From Methylorubrum sp. B1-46 (lineage in GTDB: Bacteria; Pseudomonadota; Alphaproteobacteria; Rhizobiales; Beijerinckiaceae), in contig NZ_CP088247.1 in the NCBI RefSeq assembly GCF_021117295.1, positions 792,501 through 856,500 of the forward strand: a DNA stretch of 64,000 nt, read 5' to 3'. The notes under the pieces were generated by a model. That model searched no databases and had not been told where the DNA came from. It was given only the letters and a program-made list of their open reading frames with translations. The translations under genes were made by a program, and so were the position numbers. This document shows, one piece after another, positions 63,948 through 64,000 of the stretch (position 1 is the stretch's first letter; every line of letters starts with the position of its first letter).

Positions 63948-64000
63948 GGCCGTGTGTTCCGAGAGAGCAGGGGCAACGCGCCGCCCTGCGCCGGGTTCGC

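Overview
The window is GC-rich, gene-dense DNA from an alphaproteobacterium. Several features point to the Hyphomicrobiales: a CtrA master regulator with GANTC sites in its promoter, a divergently placed fliI-fliJ pair, a nearby flhA, a MaeB-type malic enzyme with a phosphotransacetylase domain, DUF3297, and alphaproteobacterial intergenic repeats. The overall content resembles Methylobacterium/Methylorubrum; that genus call is recognition, not proof. No rRNA, tRNA, CRISPR array, prophage or insertion sequence was seen.

Region 1 (3-16951) is a long plus-strand run of mostly exported or membrane proteins of unknown role. It opens with the end of a caspase-like/Sel1-repeat protein, followed by a DUF4384-like secreted protein, a DUF4375-type protein, three linked unknown genes ending in a single-pass membrane protein, and a secreted trypsin-like protease. 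A FitAB/VapBC-type toxin-antitoxin pair, an OmpA-like protein and a second series of secreted proteins and a lipoprotein follow. Many genes overlap by 4 bp, so they are probably co-expressed. This is the part of the window most likely to hold an undescribed, envelope-associated system. Tex (17090-19405) closes the region.

Region 2 (19685-32422) carries two capsule-export genes (KpsT/KpsE-like), small stress and envelope proteins, flhA, a YbhN-type flippase-like protein, fliJ-fliI and ctrA. A CtrA-type box precedes flhA. The ctrA upstream region has three GANTC sites and a TTAACGGTTAA element.

Region 3 (32486-49701) holds the malic enzyme, a minus-strand glycosyltransferase operon (40920 down to 35416), an M20 dipeptidase, a three-subunit PaoABC-type molybdenum aldehyde oxidoreductase, a CrcB / EamA / D-Ala-D-Ala dipeptidase operon, a pair of small unknown genes and a MarR regulator.

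Region 4 (49944-56787) is a compact sugar operon: a double-domain GT2 glycosyltransferase followed by enzymes expected to convert glucose-1-phosphate through CDP-glucose and CDP-4-keto-6-deoxyglucose to a probably C-methylated deoxyhexose. Region 5 (56762-63947) holds a lone receiver-domain protein, bioA, and the glycine cleavage operon gcvT-gcvH-gcvP under a tandem glycine riboswitch.

Several repeat families run through the window. A roughly 81-bp palindrome occurs three times, each copy ending at a minus-strand stop codon. A roughly 115-bp repeat occurs on both sides of gcvP. GC-rich palindromes also sit in frame inside two glycan genes.
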